Shown piece after piece: positions 1-7,570 of a stretch of 30,305 bases of DNA. The notes beneath the pieces were generated by a model. That model saw only the letters and a list, made by a program, of their open reading frames with translations, searched no databases and was not told the origin of the DNA. The stretch's first letter is position 1, and every line of letters starts with the position of its first letter. Source of the stretch: Candidatus Nomurabacteria bacterium (GTDB taxonomy: Bacteria > Patescibacteriota > Minisyncoccia > Phycocordibacterales > UBA918); assembly GCA_943359405.1 (NCBI GenBank), contig CALRHO010000003.1:1-30305 (forward strand), written 5' to 3'. Position numbers and translations under genes: made by a program.

Positions 1-23
1 TCACCGGTATTGGTATTGGGACC

Positions 24-1619
24 ATGTATCGTCCGACGCTGTCACTTCTAGTGTTGGCAGTAATCATCCTCACCGCCCTGGCGCTTCATGCTCGTCGCAC
101 ACCGAGTACTTCAATCCATGTTGGTCTTTTATTGGCCGGTATGTTTGCTACGCTCGGCCTCCTTCGTATTGAGTATGCGTGGAGTAGTGTGGGTCATTCA
201 GTTTTGGAGACCGCGGTGGGTAAAGTAGTTGAGCTCGAGGGGGTCGTCGTCCGAGAGCCGGAAGTACGAGAGCGGTCGCGACATTTGTATGTAGAAAGTG
301 GTGAAGATGTCTTATTGGTAATCACTGATCGTTATGAGACCGAAGCGAACTACGGTGACCGTATCAAAGTCGTAGGGACGCTCATAAGGCCCGAGGCGTT
401 TGCTACTGACCTTGGCCGTGCGTTTGACTACCCTGGGTACCTTCTGGCTCGTGGTGTAGAGTATCAAGTACGGTATCCAACAATTACGTGGCTGGCTCGT
501 GAAGTCGAAAATCCTGTGGCATCGGGACTTTATTCACTCAAAGCATTTTTTGTAGCAGCCCTCGGCAAGCTGATCCGTGAGCCGGAACAGAGTTTAGCGG
601 TGGGGCTCCTCCTAGGGATCAAGCAGTCACTCGGTGAAGAGCTCGAGGCGGTATTTCGCGACAGTGGTATTGTCCACATTGTTGTGCTTTCAGGTTACAA
701 CCTGATGATTGTGGCGGGGTTTGTGACGCTACTCTTGTCATATGTGGCGGGCCTCCGTGTGCGTATTGTCATTGGTATTGTTGTACTGCTTATGTTTGCC
801 ACGATGGTGGGTTGGTCGGCGACGGTGGGACGGGCCACGATTATGGCAATCTTAGCGCTCGTAGCGCTTATGCTCGGACGGCAATACCTGGTTTTGCGAG
901 CCTTGTGTCTAGCGGCAGCGCTCATGCTCGTGCACAATCCGTTTCTACTCGTGTATGACATTGGCTTTCAACTATCGTTTCTTGCTACCCTCGGACTAGT
1001 GGCGGTGGCGCCAAGACTCGAGGCAGCAGTGCTCTTGGGGGAGTGGTGGCAGCCCGTGCGGCAATTTCTCGTAGCGACGCTCGCTGCTCAGGTGGCAGTT
1101 CTGCCCCTACTCCTCTACCATATGGGCGAAGTTTCACTAGTAGCTGTGATGACAAATGTACTCGTGCTCCCGGTAGTGCCACTAGCGATGCTCCTTTCGT
1201 TTCTTACCGGTCTGGTTGCTCTGTTTGTGCCTGTAGTGGCGGTACCACTTTCGTACCCTACGACCGCAATCTTGTGGTACATCATCGAACAAGCCCGCTT
1301 TTGGGCAGGGCTCCCGTATGCCACCCTCCCGGTTCCGGTTTTTTCATTTTGGTACGTTGCCTTTGCCTACGCCATGCTTGGTTTCTGGTGGTTTCGCACT
1401 CAGGAAGTGTCTCGGGACACGGCCGTACCTGTGGTTTTACAAAACGCCACCAATGACCAAGCGACTATCGACCTCACGGGCTGGACAATCACCTCCGACG
1501 TAACGTCCCCGACGGTGCGGTTAAAAACAAAGGCAAACGCTGCACCGGGTGACGGTGCAGCGTGGGGTGAGAAAGAGTCGGAGGTGCCGATATTCTTTCG
1601 CCCGGACTCGCCTAGATAA
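24..1619 (+). CDS. comEC: ComEC/Rec2-type DNA-uptake channel, membrane (competence) domain; start possibly outside the window
   Basis: Polytopic inner-membrane protein expected to form the channel that carries single-stranded DNA into the cytoplasm during natural transformation. Two N-terminal hydrophobic segments (about residues 5-55) precede a soluble OB-like part (about 60-160). The competence domain proper follows, with the family signature LLLGIKQSLGEELEAVF and the SGYNLMIVAGF motif (about 195-235), then a run of hydrophobic helices to about residue 460. The last 60 residues are polar. The metallo-beta-lactamase domain found at the C-terminus of full-length ComEC is absent here but encoded separately at 11068-11952. 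The reading frame stays open upstream to the window edge with a Gly-rich stretch, so the real start may lie before base 1. The 3' end overlaps the convergent SOD gene by 8 nt. Family call is firm; the start is not. Confidence 0.88.
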   Translation: MYRPTLSLLVLAVIILTALALHARRTPSTSIHVGLLLAGMFATLGLLRIEYAWSSVGHSVLETAVGKVVELEGVVVREPEVRERSRHLYVESGEDVLLVITDRYETEANYGDRIKVVGTLIRPEAFATDLGRAFDYPGYLLARGVEYQVRYPTITWLAREVENPVASGLYSLKAFFVAALGKLIREPEQSLAVGLLLGIKQSLGEELEAVFRDSGIVHIVVLSGYNLMIVAGFVTLLLSYVAGLRVRIVIGIVVLLMFATMVGWSATVGRATIMAILALVALMLGRQYLVLRALCLAAALMLVHNPFLLVYDIGFQLSFLATLGLVAVAPRLEAAVLLGEWWQPVRQFLVATLAAQVAVLPLLLYHMGEVSLVAVMTNVLVLPVVPLAMLLSFLTGLVALFVPVVAVPLSYPTTAILWYIIEQARFWAGLPYATLPVPVFSFWYVAFAYAMLGFWWFRTQEVSRDTAVPVVLQNATNDQATIDLTGWTITSDVTSPTVRLKTKANAAPGDGAAWGEKESEVPIFFRPDSPR

Positions 1620-2190
1620 GGCGACCTGCCACTACCTCCCAGTTGAGGTTGCGGAAGAAGGCCTCGACATACAACTTTTTTTGGCTGGGCGGATAGTCTC
1701 GTAGGTATGAATGTTCCCACATGTCGAGCGCTAGTACGAGATCAAGGTCGACCAGCTGGCCGAGGTGCTGCTCATCGACCCAGGTCTGCACGAGTTGATC
1801 AGTGTGGGGGTCATGGTAGAGCATGGCCCAACCGATGCCCCTGGTCATGGAGAGGCGCGAAAACTGCTCGATGAAGGCCTCGACGCCACCCCACTGCATC
1901 ACCAGTTTTTCTTTGAGGGTGCCATCCGGAAGTTCGCGAGCGCCACCTTCAAGCTGGGCAAAGTAGTACTCGTGGTTGCGCATACCACCAAACTCAAACC
2001 CAAGGCGCCGCTGCATTTCGGCAATGGCGTAGCTATTGTTTTCAAGGTCGCTCGAAAAAGCGACGATTTTATCGTTGATGAGGTTCACGTGCTTGACGTA
2101 TCCCTGGTAGAGTCCCAGGTGCTCACGAATCGTCTCTTCACCAATACCATCTAATTCTCCAATTTCAAATGAAAGCGGCTCGTACTTCAT
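1612..2190 (-). CDS. Fe/Mn superoxide dismutase
   Basis: Cytoplasmic enzyme that dismutates superoxide to hydrogen peroxide and oxygen. The 192-residue length fits the Fe/Mn SOD family (about 190-210). The four metal ligands can be placed: His24 in EHLGLYQGYV, His about 73 in MRNHEYYF, and Asp plus His in the C-terminal signature LDMWEHSYLRDY. The Tyr of YV, the usual gateway tyrosine, is kept. The His-His pair that normally follows the first ligand (HHxxHH) is replaced by Leu-Tyr, which is less common. Fe versus Mn preference cannot be decided by eye. The gene is transcribed toward comEC and diverges from the 885-aa gene; only 52 bp separate those two starts. Confidence 0.93.
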   Translation of the reverse strand: MKYEPLSFEIGELDGIGEETIREHLGLYQGYVKHVNLINDKIVAFSSDLENNSYAIAEMQRRLGFEFGGMRNHEYYFAQLEGGARELPDGTLKEKLVMQWGGVEAFIEQFSRLSMTRGIGWAMLYHDPHTDQLVQTWVDEQHLGQLVDLDLVLALDMWEHSYLRDYPPSQKKLYVEAFFRNLNWEVVAGRLI

Positions 2191-2242
2191 ACAATATGTC
2201 GCGTGGTTACGTGGTAAAGTAGGAGTATCTTAACATGCTCAT

Positions 2243-4900
2243 ATGAAGTTTTCGCCCGAGGTTCCGCCAGCAGTAAGCGATTCGCAGCGAGGCGGTGGCA
2301 TTGAAGACCCTTATGCAGGTTGGTCTGATGAAAGGCGGATGAGTGAATTTGCGCAGACAGGAAATCCTGATTATTTAACTGTGCCATTGGGGATGGCAAT
2401 GAAGATTCCGCTAGACCTGTTTCGGAAGATTCCTGGTGTAACGAGAGAATTAGTAATTGAGTACGAGGGCACGGATGGTTCATTTGGTCAGCACTTAGAA
2501 CAGCAAAATGGACAAATTTCGATTTTAGATCTGGACCCTGAACAAGAATTTTTTAGAGAGAATTTTAAGAGAATCCTTCGTGATATAGGCTGGGAACAGC
2601 TGGCAGCACAGTGCAGTGATAACCTAGAACAAGGAATCGGTGTTTTGAGTTCTGGTCTGCGCTTCTTTGGTGATTTTGGATATCTCCCAGACGTTACCTT
2701 GGAGCACGTACTCAAGCAGCCGCTTGACCCATTTACTTACGCACTTTTCGATCGGGTTCGTGTTTTTCGTGAACAGTTACCACAGACGTTGTCTCACGAA
2801 GATCCAAACTCGCTGGCTTTTCTACTGGCTGAGGCAGGTATTCCTTTTAGAAATGAAGTTGCTCTCGCAGATACTGTCAGCAAAATATTTGCTCAAAACC
2901 CCCACATAAGACAGTTGGCTGAGAACAGACAGCGTCAATATTATAGGGATAATAGCGTAGAGCCACCTCGTCTTGACCACCGCACTGATATGGAGGTAGC
3001 ACGAGAACTATTTGAGGCTTTTCAGCTTGAGGTGATTCGTGAGCACGTTCTACAGTACGAAGGGGATGTTGCGCATGAAGATTGGGCGCTCAGCAAGTAT
3101 GGTCAATCAATCATGGCAGGAGTAATGCCAGCTCCAGAGGCATTACGCGAGCTTTTTCTGACTTCGATGAGAACTAGTGAGTACTTGTATCGTGAGTATG
3201 CTCAATTCGACGGGAATCGTAGTTACCCATCCTTCTATACAGCGTCTCCCTCAGTTGCATACTATACCTATCCCGCACTGTGTCAGGCTGCTGAAGCAAA
3301 ATATTCTGGAAATGTTGAACTACAAGCGGTCTACATAGATAACGCTTCTATCACCGCCCTATCAGATTCGGTACACGTACTCCGAGGGCCAGATGGAGGG
3401 TTCATTGATGCGGTCGAGATCTTTGGAGAGAAGACGGTGGGTGAGGAGCAGCAACGGGTCCGTAGCTTGGTGGGTTTGTATGCCCAAGTGCTCCGTGGGG
3501 CAGAGGCTAGCCCGTCTGGAATAGCCGCTGCATTGTTTGTGAATTGGCACGCGTTTCCTCAGGAATTACGAGATGAGGCACTCATGTATGGATTTCGCCC
3601 CACAACCAGCGCTGGCTATTACGAGGATGGTCGCATGGTTGATGATCAGATTAATGAGCAGGGCCTTGCCAACCTCTTGCCGGACGAATTTTGTGAACGG
3701 GTAGTCGATTGGATTCATCATAGTTTGGCGCGGGCATATACAGTACCGGTCCAGGCTCGTCGATTTGCTAGTCATACCACAACCCATGGCGACTCTACCG
3801 TGGAGAATTTGCTTAAGGTCGTGACACCAGAGCTCGTGCAACAAATCGAGATTATAATTGGGGTATCCTTCGAGCGTCTCTCCGGCACTCGGGAGGTGGT
3901 GGCGCTGTTGGGTTACCTGCAATCAATTCGCTCGGCTGACCCTTTCGCACCGCTCAGGGCCACGATGATTGGTGCAGAAACACCTGAGGATCGCCTTAAT
4001 CGCCTCAAGACATTTCTGGTCCATACATATAACCCTGGTGCAGTTGAACATTTGCAGGTGTTTGCTTCGGTCACAGAACCAGAAACTGCCAATCAATTCT
4101 TTGCTGAATATGTCCGTACCGTTGAAGCCGCTGATCGCTTTACCAAAAATTTACAAACGCAGTCAGATGAGCCGGTAATCAGTGACTTTGTATCACAGTT
4201 AGAGAGTGCCTTTCTTAAGCGAGCTGGCCATCTCTTTCGTGCTGGGGAGTACCTGTCTCCGTATCAGTACGCTGGCGACGAGACCGTTTCTGATTTAGTA
4301 CAGGCATACCAAGGAGTCGCCTTGCTGCAAGAGACACTGGCAGACATATCAACAGGAAAATTTACCGTTGTGCGCATGTCAGAGCGTGAGCGTGGAGATG
4401 AGAAGGTCAAAACCTTTTATTTCAAAATACAAAATACTGAGTCTACTGATGGCGCGCTTGAACTCAAGGTTTCTATCCGTCCAGTTGCAGACGAGCGTGG
4501 GGAAGCGCGAGTAAACTTTGAACTCTACCTTGATGCATTGCCAGAAAATGACCCACTACGTAAAGCATTTCACCAACGCACCGAGTTTTTGGGTGCTGCC
4601 GGAAAGAAACGTCGAGTGGTAGAGCGGAGCGTGATTCGGCTTGGTTTTGATTTAGATACACAGTCAGACCCCCCAACGTTTTCGTTTGATATGGGGCGAG
4701 ATGCCTATGCAGATCACACGATGGTGCGAACGGGAGACGTGCTCGGTAATATACTTACGAAGGTGGCACCAACAGGACACCATCTTCAGGATTTTGATCC
4801 AATGTTGTCTGACCCTGAAAACTTTCGTCGAGTTGCCGAAGCATTCGTTGCCTACTTTGATGCGGTACCGACCACTACGCGCGCGGTCGAGGTGCGGTAA
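2243..4900 (+). CDS. 885-aa protein of unknown function
   Basis: I do not recognise a family. The product is large, soluble (no signal peptide or membrane segment seen) and acidic, with long probably helical stretches. A lysine/arginine-rich patch, AAGKKRRVVERS, lies near residue 790. From about residue 700 to 860 the pattern of alternating hydrophobic residues looks like a beta-rich domain. No nucleotide-binding or protease motif was found. A -10-like TATCTT (2226-2231) sits 12 nt before the ATG, so the mRNA may be nearly leaderless; an AGGAG at 2221-2225 is 17 nt away, too far for normal SD use. The 3' end overlaps the convergent TrmB-like gene by 26 nt. Base composition matches the flanking native genes, so this looks like a resident lineage-specific protein. 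Confidence 0.8.
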   Translation: MKFSPEVPPAVSDSQRGGGIEDPYAGWSDERRMSEFAQTGNPDYLTVPLGMAMKIPLDLFRKIPGVTRELVIEYEGTDGSFGQHLEQQNGQISILDLDPEQEFFRENFKRILRDIGWEQLAAQCSDNLEQGIGVLSSGLRFFGDFGYLPDVTLEHVLKQPLDPFTYALFDRVRVFREQLPQTLSHEDPNSLAFLLAEAGIPFRNEVALADTVSKIFAQNPHIRQLAENRQRQYYRDNSVEPPRLDHRTDMEVARELFEAFQLEVIREHVLQYEGDVAHEDWALSKYGQSIMAGVMPAPEALRELFLTSMRTSEYLYREYAQFDGNRSYPSFYTASPSVAYYTYPALCQAAEAKYSGNVELQAVYIDNASITALSDSVHVLRGPDGGFIDAVEIFGEKTVGEEQQRVRSLVGLYAQVLRGAEASPSGIAAALFVNWHAFPQELRDEALMYGFRPTTSAGYYEDGRMVDDQINEQGLANLLPDEFCERVVDWIHHSLARAYTVPVQARRFASHTTTHGDSTVENLLKVVTPELVQQIEIIIGVSFERLSGTREVVALLGYLQSIRSADPFAPLRATMIGAETPEDRLNRLKTFLVHTYNPGAVEHLQVFASVTEPETANQFFAEYVRTVEAADRFTKNLQTQSDEPVISDFVSQLESAFLKRAGHLFRAGEYLSPYQYAGDETVSDLVQAYQGVALLQETLADISTGKFTVVRMSERERGDEKVKTFYFKIQNTESTDGALELKVSIRPVADERGEARVNFELYLDALPENDPLRKAFHQRTEFLGAAGKKRRVVERSVIRLGFDLDTQSDPPTFSFDMGRDAYADHTMVRTGDVLGNILTKVAPTGHHLQDFDPMLSDPENFRRVAEAFVAYFDAVPTTTRAVEVR

Positions 4901-5708
4901 GTGTACCGTTCTTGAGTCCGGTTCTGATTTCAGCATCGTCACTGGCGACGGTGTGCCACATAAACTCAAACATGAGTGCAAAACTCTTGCTAATGGCCTG
5001 ATTTTGAATGATGGTGGTCATGAGTTCAGTGTCGAAGGCGGTAATCGCAACCTTATCAGCGTAAAGAATAATTTGTGCTGGTATATCGAGCTTTTCCAGG
5101 TAGACAAGACGACGTGTCACTAGGTTTCTGACATCGTCTCCCTCTAATTCTTCCAGGGTTTCATTATCGAAGGGTGTAATAGCGCGAGTAGTAATGCCCG
5201 CTTTAACCTGTGCGGCAATTTGTTTTATGACCCGCTCAGTTAATTCTGGAAATTTATCGTCATACGGTGAGCGAATGAGGCTGATGCCGACACCTTCATT
5301 AAGAATATCCTCATAGAGTTCTTCAATCCCGATAATGCCAGAGAGGAGTCGCATGCCTGGCTTCCCCGAGAGGGCGGTGTAATCAGACACTAGAGATGAA
5401 AGGATATTTTCTAGCGATTGTTGTCTCGTGGCCACTTCGGCCCGTCGTATGTCGACAAGTTCGCGTAGCTTTAGTGGGTGAGCGCACTCAAATCGGCTAA
5501 CCATTTGGGGAGCATCTTCTTTTAAGACGACACCAAGTGCGGTGAGTTCGCCTAGAACGCGGTAGAGCATTGGTCGCGATAGGGAGGTTTGGGACTTGAG
5601 TTTGCTTGCGGTAATGCGACCACGCATGAGGAGGGCTACATATACCTCAGCCTGGTCTGAGGTCAGACAGGCCCGGGCAAGGGACTCAATTTTGGCTTGT
5701 TTATCCAT
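4875..5708 (-). CDS. TrmB-family transcriptional regulator
   Basis: Probable DNA-binding regulator. Residues about 10-75 form a winged helix-turn-helix of the TrmB type: the segment LTSDQAEVYVALLMRGRITA is followed by a recognition helix around SLSRPMLYRVLGELTALGVV. A coiled linker (about 85-115) and a C-terminal sensor-like region of about 150 residues (with GIIGIEELYEDIL) follow, as in TrmB-like proteins of archaea and CPR bacteria. In characterised TrmB proteins the C-terminal part binds sugars; the ligand here is unknown. The gene diverges from the promoter of the large RNA at 5837, and an inverted repeat lies between them, so it could control both itself and the RNA. Its 3' end overlaps the 885-aa gene. 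Confidence 0.85.
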   Translation of the reverse strand: MDKQAKIESLARACLTSDQAEVYVALLMRGRITASKLKSQTSLSRPMLYRVLGELTALGVVLKEDAPQMVSRFECAHPLKLRELVDIRRAEVATRQQSLENILSSLVSDYTALSGKPGMRLLSGIIGIEELYEDILNEGVGISLIRSPYDDKFPELTERVIKQIAAQVKAGITTRAITPFDNETLEELEGDDVRNLVTRRLVYLEKLDIPAQIILYADKVAITAFDTELMTTIIQNQAISKSFALMFEFMWHTVASDDAEIRTGLKNGTLTAPRPRA

Positions 5709-5714
5709 GCAACC

Positions 5715-5742
5715 AGTATAGATACAATTTAATTTTTGTCAA
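5715..5742 (-). promoter_or_regulatory. Promoter of the TrmB-like gene (probably leaderless)
   Basis: On the minus strand TTGACA (5742-5737) is followed after 16 nt by TATACT (5720-5715). The ATG begins at 5708, 6 nt beyond the -10 box, so transcription should start at or next to the start codon. No SD sequence is possible in that space. Confidence 0.75.
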
Positions 5743-5757
5743 TCAAAATATGACAAA
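5735..5757. promoter_or_regulatory. Inverted repeat, possible operator
   Basis: TTTGTCA (5735-5741) and TGACAAA (5751-5757) are exact inverted repeats with a 9-nt spacer. They cover the -35 box of the TrmB-like gene and lie about 80 bp upstream of the -35 of the divergent RNA promoter. The position suits an autoregulatory operator, but binding is inference only. Confidence 0.45.
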
Positions 5758-5836
5758 TTATTCTAATAAACAATTATAGCATTATATTACAATGCCTTTA
5801 TTAACATTAAGACTGACACGAGTAGTTCATACATTT

Positions 5837-5865
5837 TTGACAAAAGCATATTCTCATGCTACTAT
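5837..5865 (+). promoter_or_regulatory. Strong sigma70-type promoter of the large RNA
   Basis: A perfect -35 box TTGACA (5837-5842) is separated by 17 nt from TACTAT (5860-5865), which overlaps a TATAAT (5863-5868). The expected start is near 5872, just before the first hairpin of the non-coding region. It is the best promoter in the window and has no protein-coding start nearby. Confidence 0.8.
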
Positions 5866-5871
5866 AATCAT

Positions 5872-7020
5872 AGTTCAGAAAGCGGAGAACGAGAGAGTTC
5901 ACCGCCGCTTTCCTAGAGAGAGTACCTTACAAGGGAATCATATGAAGCGAGTGAGCCGAGCGGCTCGTCTGGGTAACCAGGGGTGACCACAGCCCACAAG
6001 TGTGGCAAGCAAGGAGCAAAAGGAACCACTCACTCACCTTCAGAGCGATTCGTTTGCACGATGCGCGAGATAGGCCGCAAACCCATCTCACGGAAGCCTG
6101 AGGCACTCGCCTCCTTCTGAAGAAACGCATCACCCGAAGAGTCTCAAGGCAAGAAACCCTTGCTTCGAGAGGACATCGATCGGCCGGAAGCGCCTAACCA
6201 ACGCTTCTTGCCGAAAATGTCCTCGTACTTCATAAGCCGGTAGAGCTGAGGTAACTGAGTCAGCTACCGCACAAGACGAGAGAGGACTTCTTTGAAAACC
6301 GCATATTTCAAATCTGGAAAGGGAACGGGTTATTAGCAGTCAACTAAATACACCCCGTTCTCGCTCCAGGTGAATACTAGAATCATGGCGTTTTGAGTAC
6401 GGGCACCCTACTTATATAAACTGTGTGCTACCGACTCTCGCGCTACTTCCGTATGAGAGCGATACGAGGAAAGGATTGTAGTGTTCACCTGGGGTGCTGT
6501 ATCAACAATTCCCGACTGGCGGCTAATGCATAGGCCGTCGCTCGGGGGTTGCATGGTGCAGCTTCCAAAATGGAGTACCCTGCCAATGGGCTAATCAACA
6601 CACCCGGTGGCATTCCGGGTATGGTCTGACATGGCCATCGTCAACACCGCCACTTGTTTTGTATGAACAGCGGTTTTGATCAAAGCATGTCTCGCTCTGG
6701 GCGGTAGATACACATCTACGTGTTCGAGGCGGAGCAGGGGGCACGCATGCCGCTTCCTGTGGACCGAAGGGCATCGGCAAACAACACTCCCAATCCGCGT
6801 CCGGCGGTACCGGTCTATTAGAACCAGCGGCCTAGTTGCTGGCACAAGATGGTACGGGAGGAGTTGTGAAAACGGGTGTAGCGAACCCGGCCGTGTGTAC
6901 GGTGGTAGTGGGAGCAATCTCACGAGCTCGACTCACGATCTAGGTGGTGGGTATATCCTGCTACGACGAGTCGTCACAATGTTCGCCGCACCAGTGATCG
7001 AGGAAGCGGTAACAAGAGGA
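5872..7020 (+). ncRNA. Candidate large structured non-coding RNA (about 1.15 kb)
   Basis: This stretch lies between a strong promoter and the SD of the next gene. All frames are broken and no ORF has an SD, yet it is dense in long stems. Examples: 5879-5885/5905-5911 with inner 5887-5890/5897-5900; a GTAA-capped hairpin at 5970-5981; 5949-5955/6029-6035; 6038-6043/6117-6122, enclosing 6100-6104/6109-6113 and an H-type pseudoknot candidate (6052-6057/6077-6082 with 6067-6071/6085-6089); 6135-6139/6163-6167 with inner 6145-6149/6158-6162; 6169-6176/6217-6224, enclosing 6187-6192/6202-6207; 6239-6242/6265-6268 with 6245-6249/6260-6264; 6323-6329/6354-6360; a long-range 12-bp stem 6366-6377/6481-6492 (one G.U); 6602-6607/6615-6620; 6704-6709/6714-6719; 6824-6828/6838-6842. 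No tmRNA, RNase P, rRNA or tRNA signature was seen. No terminator was found before 7029, so the RNA may be the leader of, or be processed from, the downstream operon mRNA. Confidence 0.7.
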
Positions 7021-7028
7021 GAAGGCTC

Positions 7029-7379
7029 ATGGCCGAAATCTTCTACGGTCCGGGCGGCACCGCCTACCAGACCATCGCGGTGTCGGCGCGCGGGCGCGCT
7101 GGCGCCGCCGACCTCGGCGACGGGCGCGTCCGCGTTCGCGTCGAGCCCGCCACGGACGCCATCGCTTCGGCGATGACGTCCGAGCTCGTGGGCTGGACCA
7201 AGCCCACGAGCAGCAATCGTCGCTTCTCGCTCGTGGTCTCCCACGATCGGGCAGCGACCGAGGCGCTGGCGCGCCTCGTGCTCGGGCTCGCAGAGCCCGA
7301 GCCGGCACCCGCAACACTGGCCGGGTGCGCGCAGCAGGCGCGCGACCTCGCCACCGCGCTCGAGGCCCTCCGGGGCTGA
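7029..7379 (+). CDS. Small GC-rich orphan protein, first gene of the island operon
   Basis: A 116-residue protein that I do not recognise. The start is supported by AGAGGAG (7016-7022) at good spacing before ATG 7029. The N-terminal half (YGPGGTAYQTIAVSARG, then alternating charged and hydrophobic residues to about 75) suggests a small beta-rich fold. The C-terminal 45 residues are Ala/Leu-rich and probably helical. No signal peptide or metal motif is visible. GC content is far above the native genes. It directly follows the structured RNA region and precedes the dikinase-like gene by about 190 nt, so it may act with either. The strong SD and codon pattern make a coding role likely. Confidence 0.65.
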   Translation: MAEIFYGPGGTAYQTIAVSARGRAGAADLGDGRVRVRVEPATDAIASAMTSELVGWTKPTSSNRRFSLVVSHDRAATEALARLVLGLAEPEPAPATLAGCAQQARDLATALEALRG

Positions 7380-7570
7380 GAGCGCATCTCCCAGCACGGT
7401 GGGAGTCTACGAAGAATACCGGAGCGAGGCGCCGTGTCGCTTCCTCCGAAACTGGTTACTGGATGACTTGGTTTGTCATCCACTCTTTTGTGCTCACGAA
7501 GTACGCTTGGTGAGTAGAAAAGAGTGCAGGATTGGCCTGCACTCGTGACCGCGGGAAAAAGGAGGTCAGG
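7380..7570 (+). promoter_or_regulatory. Structured leader with mutually exclusive hairpins (riboswitch/attenuator-like)
   Basis: Hairpins in order: 7388-7393/7400-7405; 7460-7467/7475-7482 (8 bp); CACTCTTTT 7481-7489 pairing with AAAAGAGTG 7518-7526 (9 bp, with inner CTCAC/GTGAG); and GAGTGCAGG 7522-7530 pairing with CCTGCACTC 7536-7544 (9 bp, loop of 5). The last two share 7522-7526 and cannot coexist. A strong SD (AAGGAGGT, about 7559-7566) and ATG 7571 follow. Overlapping alternative stems before an SD are typical of riboswitches or attenuators; no known class is recognised. Confidence 0.5.

Noticed and set aside
6715..6740. tRNA-like GTTCGAGGC string
   Set aside because: No acceptor, D or anticodon arm can be folded around it.
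5872..7020. RNase P RNA, tmRNA, rRNA fragment or group I/II intron
   Set aside because: The conserved cores I know (GAGGAAAGTCC of RNase P, the tmRNA ends, group II domain V) are not found. A segment near 6885-6900 faintly resembles a domain V stem but lacks the AGC triad context.
6676..7176. 166-codon frame running from the structured RNA region into the 116-aa gene
   Set aside because: It has no SD, an atypical composition and overlaps in another frame a gene with a good SD; the region is better explained by RNA stems.
7532..7570. Upstream TTG start for the PPDK-like gene
   Set aside because: It lies in the loop/stem of a strong hairpin without SD, whereas ATG 7571 follows AAGGAGGT and begins the family homology.
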